From positions 217,641,655 through 217,705,654 of the forward strand of contig CM060962.1 of assembly GCA_030765045.1 (NCBI GenBank): a stretch of 64,000 nucleotides of DNA, written 5' to 3'. The stretch comes from Tenodera sinensis (Eukaryota > Arthropoda > Insecta > Mantodea > Mantidae). Below the pieces are notes generated by a model. That model saw nothing but the letters and a program-made list of their open reading frames with translations. It had not been told where the DNA came from and ran no database searches. Shown here in pieces: positions 9,656-20,551 of this stretch. The position numbers and the translations under genes are program-made. How positions within the stretch are numbered: position 1 is the stretch's first letter; each line of letters begins with the position of its first letter.

Positions 9656-11551
9656 ATGGAAGACAGTGACACTGAATTTTTAGGTTTCGATAGTCCGGAA
9701 ATTCAGAAAAGTGTAAGTAGGATGGAAGAATTTAATCGGAATGTAATTGGTAGCAGAATATGCCAAGAATTAGAAGATCAGAACGTTAGAGAAACACCTA
9801 GAGGTAGCTCAGAAATGTTTAGTAATTCAGAAAGGCCAGCGATTATGTCAGGAATAGAGAATATGTTTCAAAAGATAATGGAAAAGATAGATGAAACTAG
9901 TAAAGAATTAAGAACAGAGTTAGGAAAGAAATTAGAGAAGGGACAACAGGAATTGGGAATGCAATTGGAAAATCAGAAGAGAGCTTTCGAAACCTTTAGG
10001 GAAGAAGTTAGGGAGGAAATTAATAAAGTCAGTAGTGAAGTAAAAGAAAATAGAGAACAGGTTAAGGGAGAATTAGAGACAATAAGGCAAGAAGTAAAGA
10101 ATTCTGAAAAGAAATTAGGTCAACAAGTGAGTGAAAAATTAGATAAAGAAAGGGAAAAAGTAACATATAGATTAGACAAACAAAGGGAAGAAATTAGAGA
10201 AGAGTTACAGGGGTGTAAAGTTAGAATAGAAAGATCTGATGTAGAAAGTGAAAGGCAGGCTAGAAATTTGGAGGATGTTACAGACCAAATAAAAGGAGTA
10301 GTAACAGAAATTACTCAGGTAAAAGAGGCCTTAGAAAATTTGAAATTAAATGAAAATGCATGTAATCACAACAATCTTAGTAATGAAGTTGCAAGAAACG
10401 AGGCAATACCAGGTGTATCAGCTGACATTTCGATGCAAAATAGGGGTAACAGTAATTCCCATTCTGATCTCGGAAATAACTCAGGGATAGGTGACAATTC
10501 AAATTTACATTGGCCTAACCATGTCTTAAATAAAATGACACCTCCAGTTTTTGAAAATGAAGATTCAGATGATCCTAAAACCTTTTTAGAAGGGTTACAA
10601 GAGTACTTCACGGTGAAACGTATACCAGAGGAGTACAAGATGGTGATAGTAAGAAAATGCCTAAAGGGTAATGCTGCTAATTGGCTAGGCCTTTCTATGG
10701 GTAACAATAATGATTACAGGACCTTTACAAACATCTTTTTAACCAGATATTGGGGAGCTAGTAGGCAGGCTAATATTAGAGTTGAATTAAGCAATGGAAA
10801 GTTTAATCCTAGATCGGAGGAATCGATGGTAAACTATTTTATGAGAATAGCGAGAAAATCGAAGATGTTGGACCCTCCCTTGGATGAAAAAGATCTAATA
10901 AATATAGTTACTCCACATTTTCCGGAAACGCTTCAACACTACCTAATCATAGCCCGACCCGATAGCATTGCAGCTATGATCGAATTATTATCAGCCTTAG
11001 AAGTCAATAAGCCAAAACACGCATTTGGAAATAAATATGAAGGAAAAGAAACTGTCAATTCTTTCGGGCAAGGGGCACAGTATTATCAGAATAGAAGTGA
11101 GGTTAGGGAAAGATATAAAGGACCAGTACCAAGGATGGAATCATTCCGGTGGGAAAATCAAGGTAGATATAACCAGGAAGGGCGTCACCAAAATGGAAAT
11201 GGTAATCTAAGGGGAAGAAATATAAGGGTGAATTATATGAATACAAATAGATTTGATCGAGGTAGACGGGGACGTTATTTTGGACATAGTAGAAATTCAA
11301 ATGATGGGTATTGGACAAACGGAGATAATGAGTTTAGACCGAGGTCACCAAGACAGGAAGAAAGGTATTCTAATGGACGAAATTCCCCCGAAAATGCGGA
11401 AATGGTCGAGGCCATTAACACGGTCAAAAACATGGTAGGAAGTAACCCCGATTTAATGCAGGAAAACAGAAGTAACAATTCGGGAAATAGTACAGGAGCA
11501 ATACATAAAAATCAGGGAAACGCCAGACCCGGTCAAACGCGCCTTCAGTGA
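9656..11551 (+). CDS. gag: Gag polyprotein of B1, open frame
   Basis: 632 codons from the ATG at 9656 (the open frame extends a little upstream without an ATG) to TGA at 11549-11551. Residues about 60-260 form a long Glu/Lys/Arg-rich coiled coil. About 290-480 resembles a Gypsy capsid: TPPVFENEDSDDP, then an EEYKMVIVRKCLKG block, an FLTRYWG block and a VNYFMRIARKS block. The C-terminal 140 residues are rich in Arg, Gly and Asn. No CCHC zinc knuckle is present, so nucleic-acid binding may rely on the Arg/Gly tail. It is uninterrupted, unlike B2 gag. The end overlaps pol in the -1 frame. Confidence 0.88.
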   Translation: MEDSDTEFLGFDSPEIQKSVSRMEEFNRNVIGSRICQELEDQNVRETPRGSSEMFSNSERPAIMSGIENMFQKIMEKIDETSKELRTELGKKLEKGQQELGMQLENQKRAFETFREEVREEINKVSSEVKENREQVKGELETIRQEVKNSEKKLGQQVSEKLDKEREKVTYRLDKQREEIREELQGCKVRIERSDVESERQARNLEDVTDQIKGVVTEITQVKEALENLKLNENACNHNNLSNEVARNEAIPGVSADISMQNRGNSNSHSDLGNNSGIGDNSNLHWPNHVLNKMTPPVFENEDSDDPKTFLEGLQEYFTVKRIPEEYKMVIVRKCLKGNAANWLGLSMGNNNDYRTFTNIFLTRYWGASRQANIRVELSNGKFNPRSEESMVNYFMRIARKSKMLDPPLDEKDLINIVTPHFPETLQHYLIIARPDSIAAMIELLSALEVNKPKHAFGNKYEGKETVNSFGQGAQYYQNRSEVRERYKGPVPRMESFRWENQGRYNQEGRHQNGNGNLRGRNIRVNYMNTNRFDRGRRGRYFGHSRNSNDGYWTNGDNEFRPRSPRQEERYSNGRNSPENAEMVEAINTVKNMVGSNPDLMQENRSNNSGNSTGAIHKNQGNARPGQTRLQ

Positions 11552-11560
11552 GAACTGGGT
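11509..11560 (+). promoter_or_regulatory. Predicted -1 ribosomal frameshift site at the B1 gag-pol junction
   Basis: The gag and pol frames overlap only from 11509 (after a pol-frame TAA) to 11551 (the gag TGA). Within this window GGGAAAC (11515-11521) sits in the gag frame as G-GGA-AAC, the form needed for a -1 slip. Five bases later ACCCGGT (11527-11533) can pair with ACTGGGT (11554-11560), 7 bp with one G-U. In B2 the first strand is ACCCAGT, giving a perfect stem, although its slip site is altered. Slip site, spacing and stem fit known retroviral signals. Confidence 0.75.
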
Positions 11561-13206
11561 ATCCTAGTAATGATTGTGATAAGTACTCGGAAATAAATAG
11601 TCCTGGAAGGCAAATGATGATACAAAAGAAAAGAGAATGGAAAAATAGAAACGACGAAAACGAAAAAGTAGGAGATCCACCTAAAATCAAAATTGGAGTA
11701 AATGGAAAACAATACAATGCAATTATAGATACGGGATCAAATAGCACAGTATGCTCACAAAATTTTTATGATAATTTACAAAGTAGTGGCTTTAAAGTAA
11801 TGTCTTTACCAGTTAATGGGATATATTGCTCGCTAGCTGTGGGAAAACGAAAAGAGAGAGTAAAATTTCAAGCAATGATAAATATTGAAATAAATGGGAG
11901 AATACTGGGAATTTTATTTCTGATTGTAGGAAGACTTGTGACAGATATTATAATAGGTTGTGATTGTCTTTATGCCTGGGAAGCTGTGGTGAATTTTAAA
12001 AACATGATTCTAGAAATGAAAGTTGAAGATGAGACCATTATAGTGCCTTTTGTGGAAGATAGTAGTTCAGAAACTATTGTACGAGAAAAAGAGGAAGAAG
12101 AAATCCAAGGGGATACATTCTTTGTAGAATATGTTAAAGTAGGAGCTATGGAATTAACTGAAGTAAATGTCAAAGAGTACAGTGTCGATAATAAAGAAAA
12201 TGTAGAATGGGATAAAAATGATTTCATAGACAATTTGAGGGTTTCTGATGCAACTAGGTACTATGATAGGGAGAGTAGTGAAGACTTAGAAGAATTGTTG
12301 AGGGAAAAGGTAACTCAGGCTGATCAACTAAATGAACAACAGAGGGATAAATTGTTTGAAATATTAATCCGAAATAAAGAAGTATTCTCTGAGAAACCTG
12401 GTAAATGTAATATTTATACTCATTCGTTTGAGATGATACCCATAAAACCTTTTACACATAAAGCGAGAGCTATCCCTAGTACAATAAGAGAAGAGGTAGA
12501 TGCAGTTATAAAGTCAATGTTAGAAGATGAGGTTATTGAGATTTCGAATTCAGAATTTGTGAATCCCCTATGTATTGTAGATAAGGCCAATGGAAAGATT
12601 AGGGTGACATTAGATGCGAGAAAATTAAATTATTGTTCATCATACTTTCCATCAGGGAATCCAACAGAACGTGTCCTCCGAGATATAGGAATTTATTTAC
12701 GTGTACTTACACATCATAATCACAAGGATTGGGTGAAATATTGTCCATTGATAGAAAAGATTATCAATCACACCATTAATGTAACTACTGGGTTTGCACC
12801 AATAAAATTAATGTTAGGAATTGAACCAGAACCAATATTGATCGGGGTACCAAAAACACTGAAAATTAATGACATTCAGTTAAGTGAGGAAGAAAGAGCG
12901 AAAATTGCTTTTGAACGAATCAAGAAAAAGGCAGAGAAGCGAAAATTAAAGAAAAAGAGTAGAAAACATAAATGGGAACCTAAGATAGGCGATTGGGTAC
13001 TAGTTAAAGACCATAAGTTATCAAGTGCCTTGAGAGGTAGGAACAAAAGGATGGAATTGTTATATAAAGGTCCTGCAGAAATTATATCAAAATTTGGTTA
13101 TCATACCTATGAATTAAGAGATGTTAAAAATGAAAAATGTCTGGGAAGATGGCATAAACAACTCCTTCGACCATACAAGAAACCGTGTGGTGCCTTGGAA
13201 CCTTGA
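11509..13206 (+). CDS. pol: Truncated pol of B1: protease fused to integrase C-terminal part
   Basis: The open frame is read from gag by a -1 shift and has no ATG of its own at the start. An aspartic protease with NAIIDTGSNSTVCS lies about 50 residues in. A linker and the beginning of reverse transcriptase follow (an NPLCIVDKANGKIRVTLDARKLN block). The frame then jumps directly to integrase sequence, YCSSYFPSGNPTERV, and ends with an HKWEPKIGDWVLVKDH block and a WHKQLLRPY block. The RT catalytic YXDD, RNase H and the first two integrase Asp residues are gone, yet the junction is in frame. Protease activity is plausible; polymerase and integrase activity are not. Confidence 0.85.
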   Translation, partial: KSGKRQTRSNAPSVRTGYPSNDCDKYSEINSPGRQMMIQKKREWKNRNDENEKVGDPPKIKIGVNGKQYNAIIDTGSNSTVCSQNFYDNLQSSGFKVMSLPVNGIYCSLAVGKRKERVKFQAMINIEINGRILGILFLIVGRLVTDIIIGCDCLYAWEAVVNFKNMILEMKVEDETIIVPFVEDSSSETIVREKEEEEIQGDTFFVEYVKVGAMELTEVNVKEYSVDNKENVEWDKNDFIDNLRVSDATRYYDRESSEDLEELLREKVTQADQLNEQQRDKLFEILIRNKEVFSEKPGKCNIYTHSFEMIPIKPFTHKARAIPSTIREEVDAVIKSMLEDEVIEISNSEFVNPLCIVDKANGKIRVTLDARKLNYCSSYFPSGNPTERVLRDIGIYLRVLTHHNHKDWVKYCPLIEKIINHTINVTTGFAPIKLMLGIEPEPILIGVPKTLKINDIQLSEEERAKIAFERIKKKAEKRKLKKKSRKHKWEPKIGDWVLVKDHKLSSALRGRNKRMELLYKGPAEIISKFGYHTYELRDVKNEKCLGRWHKQLLRPYKKPCGALEP

Positions 13207-13979
13207 TTTAATGTAAAAGAAAAATTGGAAGTGTCATTTGTCTATTGGCGCCCAATCAGCTTTGAGATAAAATGTAAATGTTAGCTTACTTGAAAATCAT
13301 ATATTGGTCAGGTACTTACATATTCATGAAAAATGCAGAATGTGAATTGCTATCTACTACCAAGAGCTTAAAAATATATTGTATAGAGCTCACAATAACA
13401 GCTTCAGAAAGATTGTTAAAATGTTCATCTCCGCATAGAGAGAAAGCAGAATATTTACTTTGTAAACATTTGCTAAAATATTTAGATGTATAGATAGTTA
13501 TCACAGCAAGACAAAGAAAGAACTTGTCTGAAGGGTGTAATGGATTTATATAAATATATGTACCTTTTAGTGCTTAAAGGATATAGTACAGATATGTGTT
13601 ACAATAACAAAAGTAAAAAAAATCACAGTGCAAGTGATAGTGATAGCGAAGTGAGCAAACATGAACTGAAAGAAGGAAGTATAAAGAAAGACTCTTGAAA
13701 TTTAACCTTTATATAAAAGCTTCACAGAAGAAACCATAACATATTGTAATTAGTATTTAAGGATTAATGTTAAGTCAAGTGTATAATTGTTTGTCATGTT
13801 AAAAAGATTAATGAGAAAATATGTTAATCACCAATTTCAAAACAGTGTAATTGAAAATTGTATATAATGGGAGTGTTGCCGATTATTCAAAATACAGGAG
13901 TAATTTTTAATTTTTCTTTCGGGCGAGACATTTACATTATTTTATTATGAAATAATAAAATAACATAAATGGGGGCATT
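13207..13979 (+). other. B1 3' untranslated region with purine tract
   Basis: No env-like frame; only short frames that are not conserved in B2. The end reads AAATGGGGGCATT directly before the 3' LTR, a short polypurine-type tract for plus-strand priming. B2 has the same tract (complement at 15880-15890). Confidence 0.7.
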
Positions 13980-14764
13980 TGATACCGAAATTTAGATTTC
14001 CGATCGAATGGGCTTTTGAAAAAGACACGTTTTAATTTAATTGCCGGATGTGAGATTTGCGATAAGTGTTAAGTAATAATATACATAGATAATAGAGTAG
14101 CAAGTGTTGTAAGGTGAGCAAGATATGAGTAAATGATAGTCGTTAAATTTGTAGAATAAACGCATTATTGGTTTGAAATTAACGAGTCATGACGTCATAC
14201 CACATAGTTTAAATCCACGTTCGAAAGTTAGTTCTACAAACCTTAAAAGTCGCGTGAGATATCTAATAAAATATAAAGTAAACATCGTTTAATCCTAAAA
14301 AAGTAATTATATATTTGAAATTCATAAAAGAACATGTTATAATAGAAAGGGACATTTCTAAATTGCGGGAAAAGGAAATAGCATTTTGGATACGAGGCTT
14401 TCTTGGATGACGTCATGACATTCAAATGGAGCGAACGGTTTTCTTAGCGTGGGTAAGAGAGAAGCGTCGAGTCAGTACTCAAAGAGAGACCAGTACGGGA
14501 GATCGCGCTGAGCGGATGTGAGGGCGATGCCTCTACAGATACAAATATTTTCGGCATAACTCCTGAAAATATTTAAATAGGAAATAAAGGATATGAAAAG
14601 TTGTTCTTGGGTTGTCCATTACACTTGCGCAAACCCGAGATAAAGAGATCTTATGCAGAACTAGCTGAGGCGAGCTACATCGAAGGGCAACGTCACATCA
14701 CCAACGACTTCAGCTTCAAATGGCGATCTAATAACCAGGACATCACAACGATTTTACAGCTTCA
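13980..14764 (+). repeat. B1 3' LTR
   Basis: 785 bp, TGATACCG to ACAGCTTCA. It is identical by eye to 8670-9451 except near its last 35 bp, where it reads GATCTAATAACCAGGACATC. TGACGTCA palindromes lie at 14190 and 14408. Confidence 0.93.
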
Positions 14765-14768
14765 ACCC

Positions 14769-15066
14769 CCAGTTAGAAGAACTGAAAAAGCAAAGGGATA
14801 TAGCTAGAAATACAGCTGAACAAACAAAAAACATATTGGATACACAAATATGGCTAAAGAAATGTGCCTCACTAAAAAAAGAAATTAATACTGCTAAAAG
14901 GGGTCACTTTAATAATTTCTTAGAAAAAATGGATTATAGGACAGATGGTAACAAAGCTCATAAGTTCATAAAAAATGTCAAGGACAGGAAAGAAAACAAA
15001 GCACACCTATCATACACAACAATAAAACGTTAGTAAATGATGCAGTCATAGCCGAAACATTCAATA
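14769..15066 (+). mobile_element. LINE-B copy, segment 2: endonuclease-RT linker
   Basis: It directly continues segment 1 after the ACCC duplication. The frame first gives an ELKKQRDIARN-like block, then (14836-15033) TQIWLKKCASLKKEI, KRGHFNNFLEKMDYRTDGNK and HKFIKNVKDR, matching LINE-A at 59290-59450. A TAG stops the frame at 15031. B2 interrupts it after the duplicated AATA (15067-15070 and 21390-21393); the LINE resumes at 21394. Confidence 0.85.
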
Positions 15067-15070
15067 AATA

Positions 15071-15878
15071 TGAAGCGATAAGTGATGCTTCGTGGTAACG
15101 TATCGACCGTTGTCGATTCTTGTAGTTCTGCTCCGGCTATGCTCGAACATGAGACTTTAATCCAGGGTATGCGCGGATATATTTTATATAGATCACCCAG
15201 AATAACTTTAGAGACTATTTATTTTCAACTCTTTAACACATTTCGGAAGTTATGCCGACTTCCAATATATATATCCTCGCAGAGCAACCGCAACTCACAT
15301 GTGTCCACAGCTAAGTTCTGCACCGATCTGGTAACGCTTACTGGCGTCTCCCCACGCTAAAAACGTTCCTCCCGATTTCAAATTTCATGACGTCATCAAA
15401 AGAAAGCCTCGCATCCAAAATACTATTTCATTCCTTTTCACAATTTAGAAATGTCCCTTTCTATTAAAACATGTCCTTTTTTGAATTCCAAATATATAGT
15501 TACCTTTCTATGATTAAACAATGTTTTCTTTATATTTTATTAAACATATTACGCGACTTTTAAGGTTGGCAGACCTGAGTTTTGACCGTGAATTTCAAAC
15601 TAGCTTAGTTTTTCAAACGTTGGGTAACCTTAAATTTTGATGGCAATTTCAAATTATGTGGTATGACGTCATGACTCGTTAATTTCAAACCAATAATGCA
15701 TTTATCCTACAAATTTAACGACTATTATTTACTCATATTTTGCTCACCTTACAACACTTCCTACTCTATTATCTACCTATGTTATTACTCAACACTTATC
15801 GCAAATCTCACATCCGGCAATTAAATTAAAACGTGTCTTTATCAAGCCCATTCGATTTGAATCTAAATTTCGGTATCA
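15071..15878 (-). repeat. B2 3' LTR
   Basis: 808 bp; on the plus strand it reads TGAAGCGATAAG to CGGTATCA. TGACGTCA lies at 15388-15395 and 15664-15671. It differs from the 5' copy by about six substitutions, for example near 15490, 15555 and 15590. Confidence 0.93.
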
Positions 15879-16510
15879 AATGCCCCCATTTATGTTATTT
15901 TATTATTTCATAATAAAATAATGTAAATGTCTTGCCCGAAAGAAAAATTAAAAATTACTCTTGAATTTTGAATAATCGGCAACACTCCCATTATATACAA
16001 TTTTCAATTACACTGTTTTGAAATTGGTTATTAACATATCTTCTCATTAATCTTTATAACATGACAAACAATTGTACACTTGACTTAACATTAATCCTTA
16101 AATACTAATTACAATATGTTATGGTTTCTTCTGTGAAAATTTTATATAAAGGTTAAATTTCAAGAGTCTTTCTTTATATTTCCTTCTTTTAGTTAGTTCA
16201 TGTTTGCTCTCTTCGCTCTCACTATCACGTGCACTGTGATTTTGCACTTTTTTTTTTACTAATGTTTACAAATTAAATATTCAATATTCTGTTTTCTCTC
16301 TATGCGGAGATGAACATTTTAACAATCTTTCTGAAGCTGTTATTGTGAGCTCTATACAATATATTCTTAAGCTCTTTGTAGTATATAGAAATTCACATTC
16401 TGCATTTGTCACGAATACATAAGTACCTGACCAATATATGGTTTTCAAGTAAGCTAAAATTTAAATTTTATCTAAAAGCTGATTGGGCGCCAGTAGAACA
16501 AATGACACTT
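15879..16510 (-). other. B2 3' untranslated region and purine tract
   Basis: AATGCCCCCATTTATG next to the LTR is the complement of the polypurine tract. The rest parallels 13207-13979 of B1, diverged, with no conserved reading frame. Confidence 0.7.
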
Positions 16511-17220
16511 CGAATTTTACATGAAATCTAGGTTCCAAGGTACCACACGGTTTCTTGTATGGTCGAAGGAGTTGTTTATGCCACCTTCCCAGACATTTTT
16601 CATTTTTAACATCTTTTACTTCATAGGTATGATAACCAAATTTTGATATAATTTCTGCAGGACCTTTATATAACAATTCCATCCTTTTGTTCCTACCTCG
16701 CAATGCACTTGATAACGTATGGTCTTTAACTAGTACCCAATCGCCTATCTTAGGTTCCCATTTATGTTTTCTACTCTTTTTCTTTAATTTTCGCTTCTCT
16801 GCCTTTTTCTTGATTCGTTCAAAAGCAATTTTCGCTCTTTCTTCCTCACTTAACTGAATGTCATTAATTTTGAGTATTTTTGGTACCCCGATCAATATTG
16901 GTTCTGGTTCAATTCCTAAGATTAATTTTATTGGGGCAAACCCAGTAGTTACATTAATGGTGTGATTACTAATCTTTTCTATCAATGGACAATATTTCAC
17001 CCAATCCTTGTGATTATGATGTGTAAGTACACGTAAATAAATTCCTATATCTCGGAGGACACGTTCTGTTGGATTCCCTGATGGAAAGTATGAGGAACAA
17101 TGATACAACTTTATCTCATGACTTTCTAGGGTTTCTTTAAAAATTTTGCTCCGATGAACTGTAGCATTATCTGTTAAGACTGCCTGAATCTTGCCATATT
17201 TTGGCACATAATCTTTTATT
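16511..17220 (-). pseudogene. B2 pol, integrase part
   Basis: The minus-strand frame starts inside the integrase core: YGKIQAVLTDNATVHRS contains the second catalytic Asp. SSYFPSGNPTERV follows with the catalytic Glu, then a KHKWEPKIGDWVLVKDH block and WHKQLLRPYKK at the C terminus. The first catalytic Asp and the zinc-binding domain are missing through the internal deletion near 17220-17260. The upstream frame differs from the protease part, so this is not translated from the gag-pol start. Confidence 0.8.
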
Positions 17221-17256
17221 ATCTTTCCTACACTTTCTGGTCTAAATCTATCAGGT

Positions 17257-18395
17257 TTACAATGTTGATTTAGTTTTTTTCGCGTCTAATGTCACCCTAA
17301 TCTTTCCATTGGCCTTATTTACAATACATAGGGGATTCACAAATTCTGAATTCGAAATCTCAATAACCTCATCTTCTAACATTGACTTTATAACTGCATC
17401 TACCTCTTCTCTTATGGTACTAGGGATAGCTCTCGCTTTATGTGTAAAAGGTTTGATGGGTATCATCTCAAACAAATGAGTATAAATATTACATTTACCA
17501 GGTTTCTCAGAGAATACTTCTTTATTTCGGTTTAATATTTTAAACAGTTTATCCCTCGGTTGTTCATTTAGTTGATCAGCCTGAGTTACCTTTTCCCGCA
17601 ACAATTCTTCTAAGTCTTCACTACTCTCCCTATCATAGTACCTAGTTGCGTCAGAAAACCTCAAATTGTCTATGAAATCATTTTTATCCCATTCTACATT
17701 TTCTTTATTATCGACGCTGTACTCTTCGACATTTACTTCAGCTAATTCCATAGCTCCTACTTTAACATATTCTACAAAGAATGTATCCCCTTGGATTTCT
17801 TCTTCCTCTTTTTCTCTTACAATAGTTTCTGAACTACTATCTTCCACAAATGGCACTATAATGGTCTCATCTTCAACTTTCATTTCTACAATCATGTTTT
17901 TAAAATTCACCACAGCTTCCCAGGCATAAAGACAATCACAACCTATTATAATATCTGTCACAAGTCTTCCTACAGTCAGAAATAAAATTCCTAGTATTCT
18001 CCCATTTATTTCAATATTTATCATTGCTTGAAATTTTACTCTCTCTTTTCGTTTTCCCACAGCTAGCGAGCAATATATCCCATTAACTGGTAAAGACATT
18101 ACTTTAAAGCCACTACTTTGTAAATTATCATAAAAATTTTGTGAGCATACTGTGCTATTTGATCCCGTATCTATAATTGCATTGTATTGTTTTCCATTTA
18201 CTCCAATTTTGATTTTAGGTGGATCTCCTACATTTTCGTTTTCGTCGATTCTATTTTTCCATTCTCTTTTCTTTTGTATCATCATTTGCCTTCCAGGACT
18301 ATTTATTTCCGAGTACTTATCACAATCATTACTAGGATACCCAGTTCTCACTGAAGGCGCGTTTGACTGGGTCTGGCCTTTTCCTGATTTTTATG
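17257..18395 (-). pseudogene. pol: B2 pol, protease and start of RT, truncated
   Basis: The minus-strand frame overlaps the end of gag and carries NAIIDTGSNSTVCS (protease). It continues through the same linker as B1 to IRVTLDAKK, where it runs into a short out-of-frame tail and a stop at 17257-17259. An A-rich slip (DARKLN in B1, DAKKTK here) breaks the frame just before the internal deletion. The stem ACCCAGT/ACTGGGT at 18339-18372 parallels the frameshift stem of B1, but the slip heptamer GGGAAAC is not preserved. Confidence 0.8.
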
Positions 18396-20280
18396 TATGG
18401 CTCCTGTACTATTTCCCGAATTGTTACTTCTGTTTTCCTGCATTAAATTGGGGTTACTTCCTACCATGTTTTCTTTAATGTTAATGGCCTCAACCATTTC
18501 CGCATTTTCAGGGGAATTTCGTCCATTAGAACACCTTTCTCCCTGTCTTGGTGACCTCGGTCTAAACTCATTATCTCTGTTTGTCCAATACCCATCATTT
18601 GAATTTCTACTATGTCCAAAATAATGTCCCCGTCTACCCTGATCAAATTCTATTTGTATTCATATAATTCACCCTTATATTTCTTCCCCTTAGATTACCA
18701 TTTCTATTTTGGTGATGCCCTTCCTGGTTACATCTACCTTGATTTTCCCACCGGAACGATTCCATCCTTGGTACTGGTCCTTTATACCTTTCCCTAACCT
18801 CACTTCTATTCTGATAATACTGTGCCCCTTGCCCGAAAGAATTTACAGTTTCTTTTTCTTTATATTTATTTCCAAATGCGTGTTTTGGCTTATTGACTTC
18901 TAAGGCTGATAATAATTCGATCATAGCTGCAATGCTACCGGATCGGGCTATGATTAGGTAGTGTTGAAGCGTTTCCGGAAAATGTGGAGTAACTATATTT
19001 ATTAGATCTTTTTCATCCATGGGAGGATCCAACATCTTTGACTTTCTCGCTATTCTCATAAAATAGTTGACCACCGATTCCTCCAATCTAGGATTAAACT
19101 TTCCATTGCTTAATTCGACTCTAGTATTAGCCTGCCTACTAGCCCCCCAATATCTGGTTAAAAAGATGTTCCTAAAGGTCCCGTAATCATTATTGTTACC
19201 CATAGAAAGGCTTAGCCAATTGACAGCATTACCCTTTAGGCACTTTCTTACTATCACCATCTTGTACTCCTCCGGTATATGTTTCACCGTGAAGTACTCT
19301 TGTAACCATTCTATAAAGGCTTTAGGATAATCTGAATCTTCATTTTCAAAAACTGGAGGTGTCATTTCATTTAAGACATGGTTAGGCCAATGTGAATTTG
19401 AATTGTCACTTGTCCCTGAGCTATTTCTGAGATCAGAATGGGAATTACTGTTACCCCTATTTTGCATCGAAATGTCAGCTGATACACCTAGTACTGCCTC
19501 GTTTCTTGCAGCTTCATTATTAAGATTGTGGTGATTACATGCATTTTCATTTAATTTCAAATTTTCTAAGACCTCTTTTACATGAGTAATTTCTGTTACT
19601 ACCCCTTTTATTTGGTCTGTAACATCCTCCAAATTTCTAGCCTGCCTTTCACTTTCTACATCAGATCTTTCCATTCTAACTTTACACCCCTGTAACTCTT
19701 CTCTAATTTCTTCCCTGTCTTTATCTAACCTTTGTACTATCTCTTCCCTTTGTTTGTCTAATCTATATGTAACTCTTTCCCTTTCTTTATCTAATTTTTC
19801 ACTCACTTGTTGACCTACTTTCTTTTCAGAATTCTTTACTTCTTGCCTTATTGTCTCTAATTCTCCCTTAACCTGTTCTCTATTTTCTTTTACTTCACTA
19901 CTAACTTTATTAATTTCCTCCCTAACTTCTTCCCTAAAGGTTTCTAAAGCTCTCTTCTGATTTTCCAATTGCATTCCCAATTCCTGTTGTCCCTTCTCTA
20001 ATTTCTGTCCTAACTCTATTCTTAATTCTTTACTAGTTTCATCTATCTTTTCCATTATCTTTTGAAACATATTCTCTATTTCTGACATAATCGCTGGCCT
20101 TTCTGAATTACTACCAAACATTTCTGAGCTACTTATAGGTGTTTCTCTAACGTTCTGAACTTCTACTTCTTGGCATATTCTTCTACCGATTATATTTTGA
20201 CTACCTTCTTCCATCCTAACTACACTTTTATTACTTTCCGGACTCTCAAAACCTAGAAAATCGCTATCACTGTCTTCCAT
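18396..20280 (-). pseudogene. gag: B2 gag, frameshifted
   Basis: ATG at 20280; the open frame runs to 18643, with the same plan as B1 gag: coiled coil, then a capsid-like region with an NIFLTRYWG block and VNYFMRIARKS. It has an extra heptad-like EIVQRLDKDRE unit in the coil that B1 lacks, so coil length varies between copies. One extra A near 18640-18650 shifts the frame before the Arg/Gly-rich C terminus, which continues in another frame to about 18350. No zinc knuckle. Confidence 0.82.
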
Positions 20281-20339
20281 TTCTAAGCTATTTGCATGTG
20301 TTTCTCTCCTCACCAATATTTCACAATTTTCACTATTAT

Positions 20340-20378
20340 GAATTTTTTTTTAATTTTTTTTTTTAATTTTTTTTTTAA
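20340..20378 (+). repeat. T-rich tract in the B2 leader
   Basis: Runs of 8-11 T separated by AA, repeated four times, between the primer site and gag of B2. The corresponding B1 leader lacks it, so it expanded in this copy. Confidence 0.8.
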
Positions 20379-20551
20379 CTGCACTTCAGCTTATTCACCG
20401 CACGTTTCACACGATGTTCTCTGACAATGTTGACATGCTGGGCACCTCCTTTCTTGTTTGCTGTTTCGATGCTGGCTTGGTCGTCCTTCCTATTAGTCAC
20501 TGGTTCAATGCTGGACTAGTTCATTCTTGGGGTTGGTCTATATTTCATTTT

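Larger units (their letters stand above)
8670..14764 (+). mobile_element. Gypsy-type LTR retrotransposon B1, internally deleted
   Basis: A complete LTR-to-LTR unit of 6095 bp with the 4-bp target duplication ACCC (8666-8669 and 14765-14768), inserted in a LINE-B endonuclease-RT linker. Removing it restores the LINE reading. Order: 5' LTR, primer-binding site, gag, overlapping pol, 3' UTR, purine tract, 3' LTR. Pol keeps protease and the C-terminal end of integrase but has lost nearly all reverse transcriptase, RNase H and most of integrase. The LTRs look identical over about 750 bp, so the insertion is recent. It cannot copy itself without enzymes from another element. Confidence 0.92.

Noticed and set aside
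11970..12233. Ser/Thr-rich minus-strand frame inside B1 pol (also 17666-17929)
   Set aside because: Mirror frame of the acidic pol linker; both copies exist only because the sense sequence is repeated.
13278..13493. Possible third gene (env or accessory) after B1 pol
   Set aside because: 71 codons, no signal peptide or membrane pattern, and not kept open in B2.
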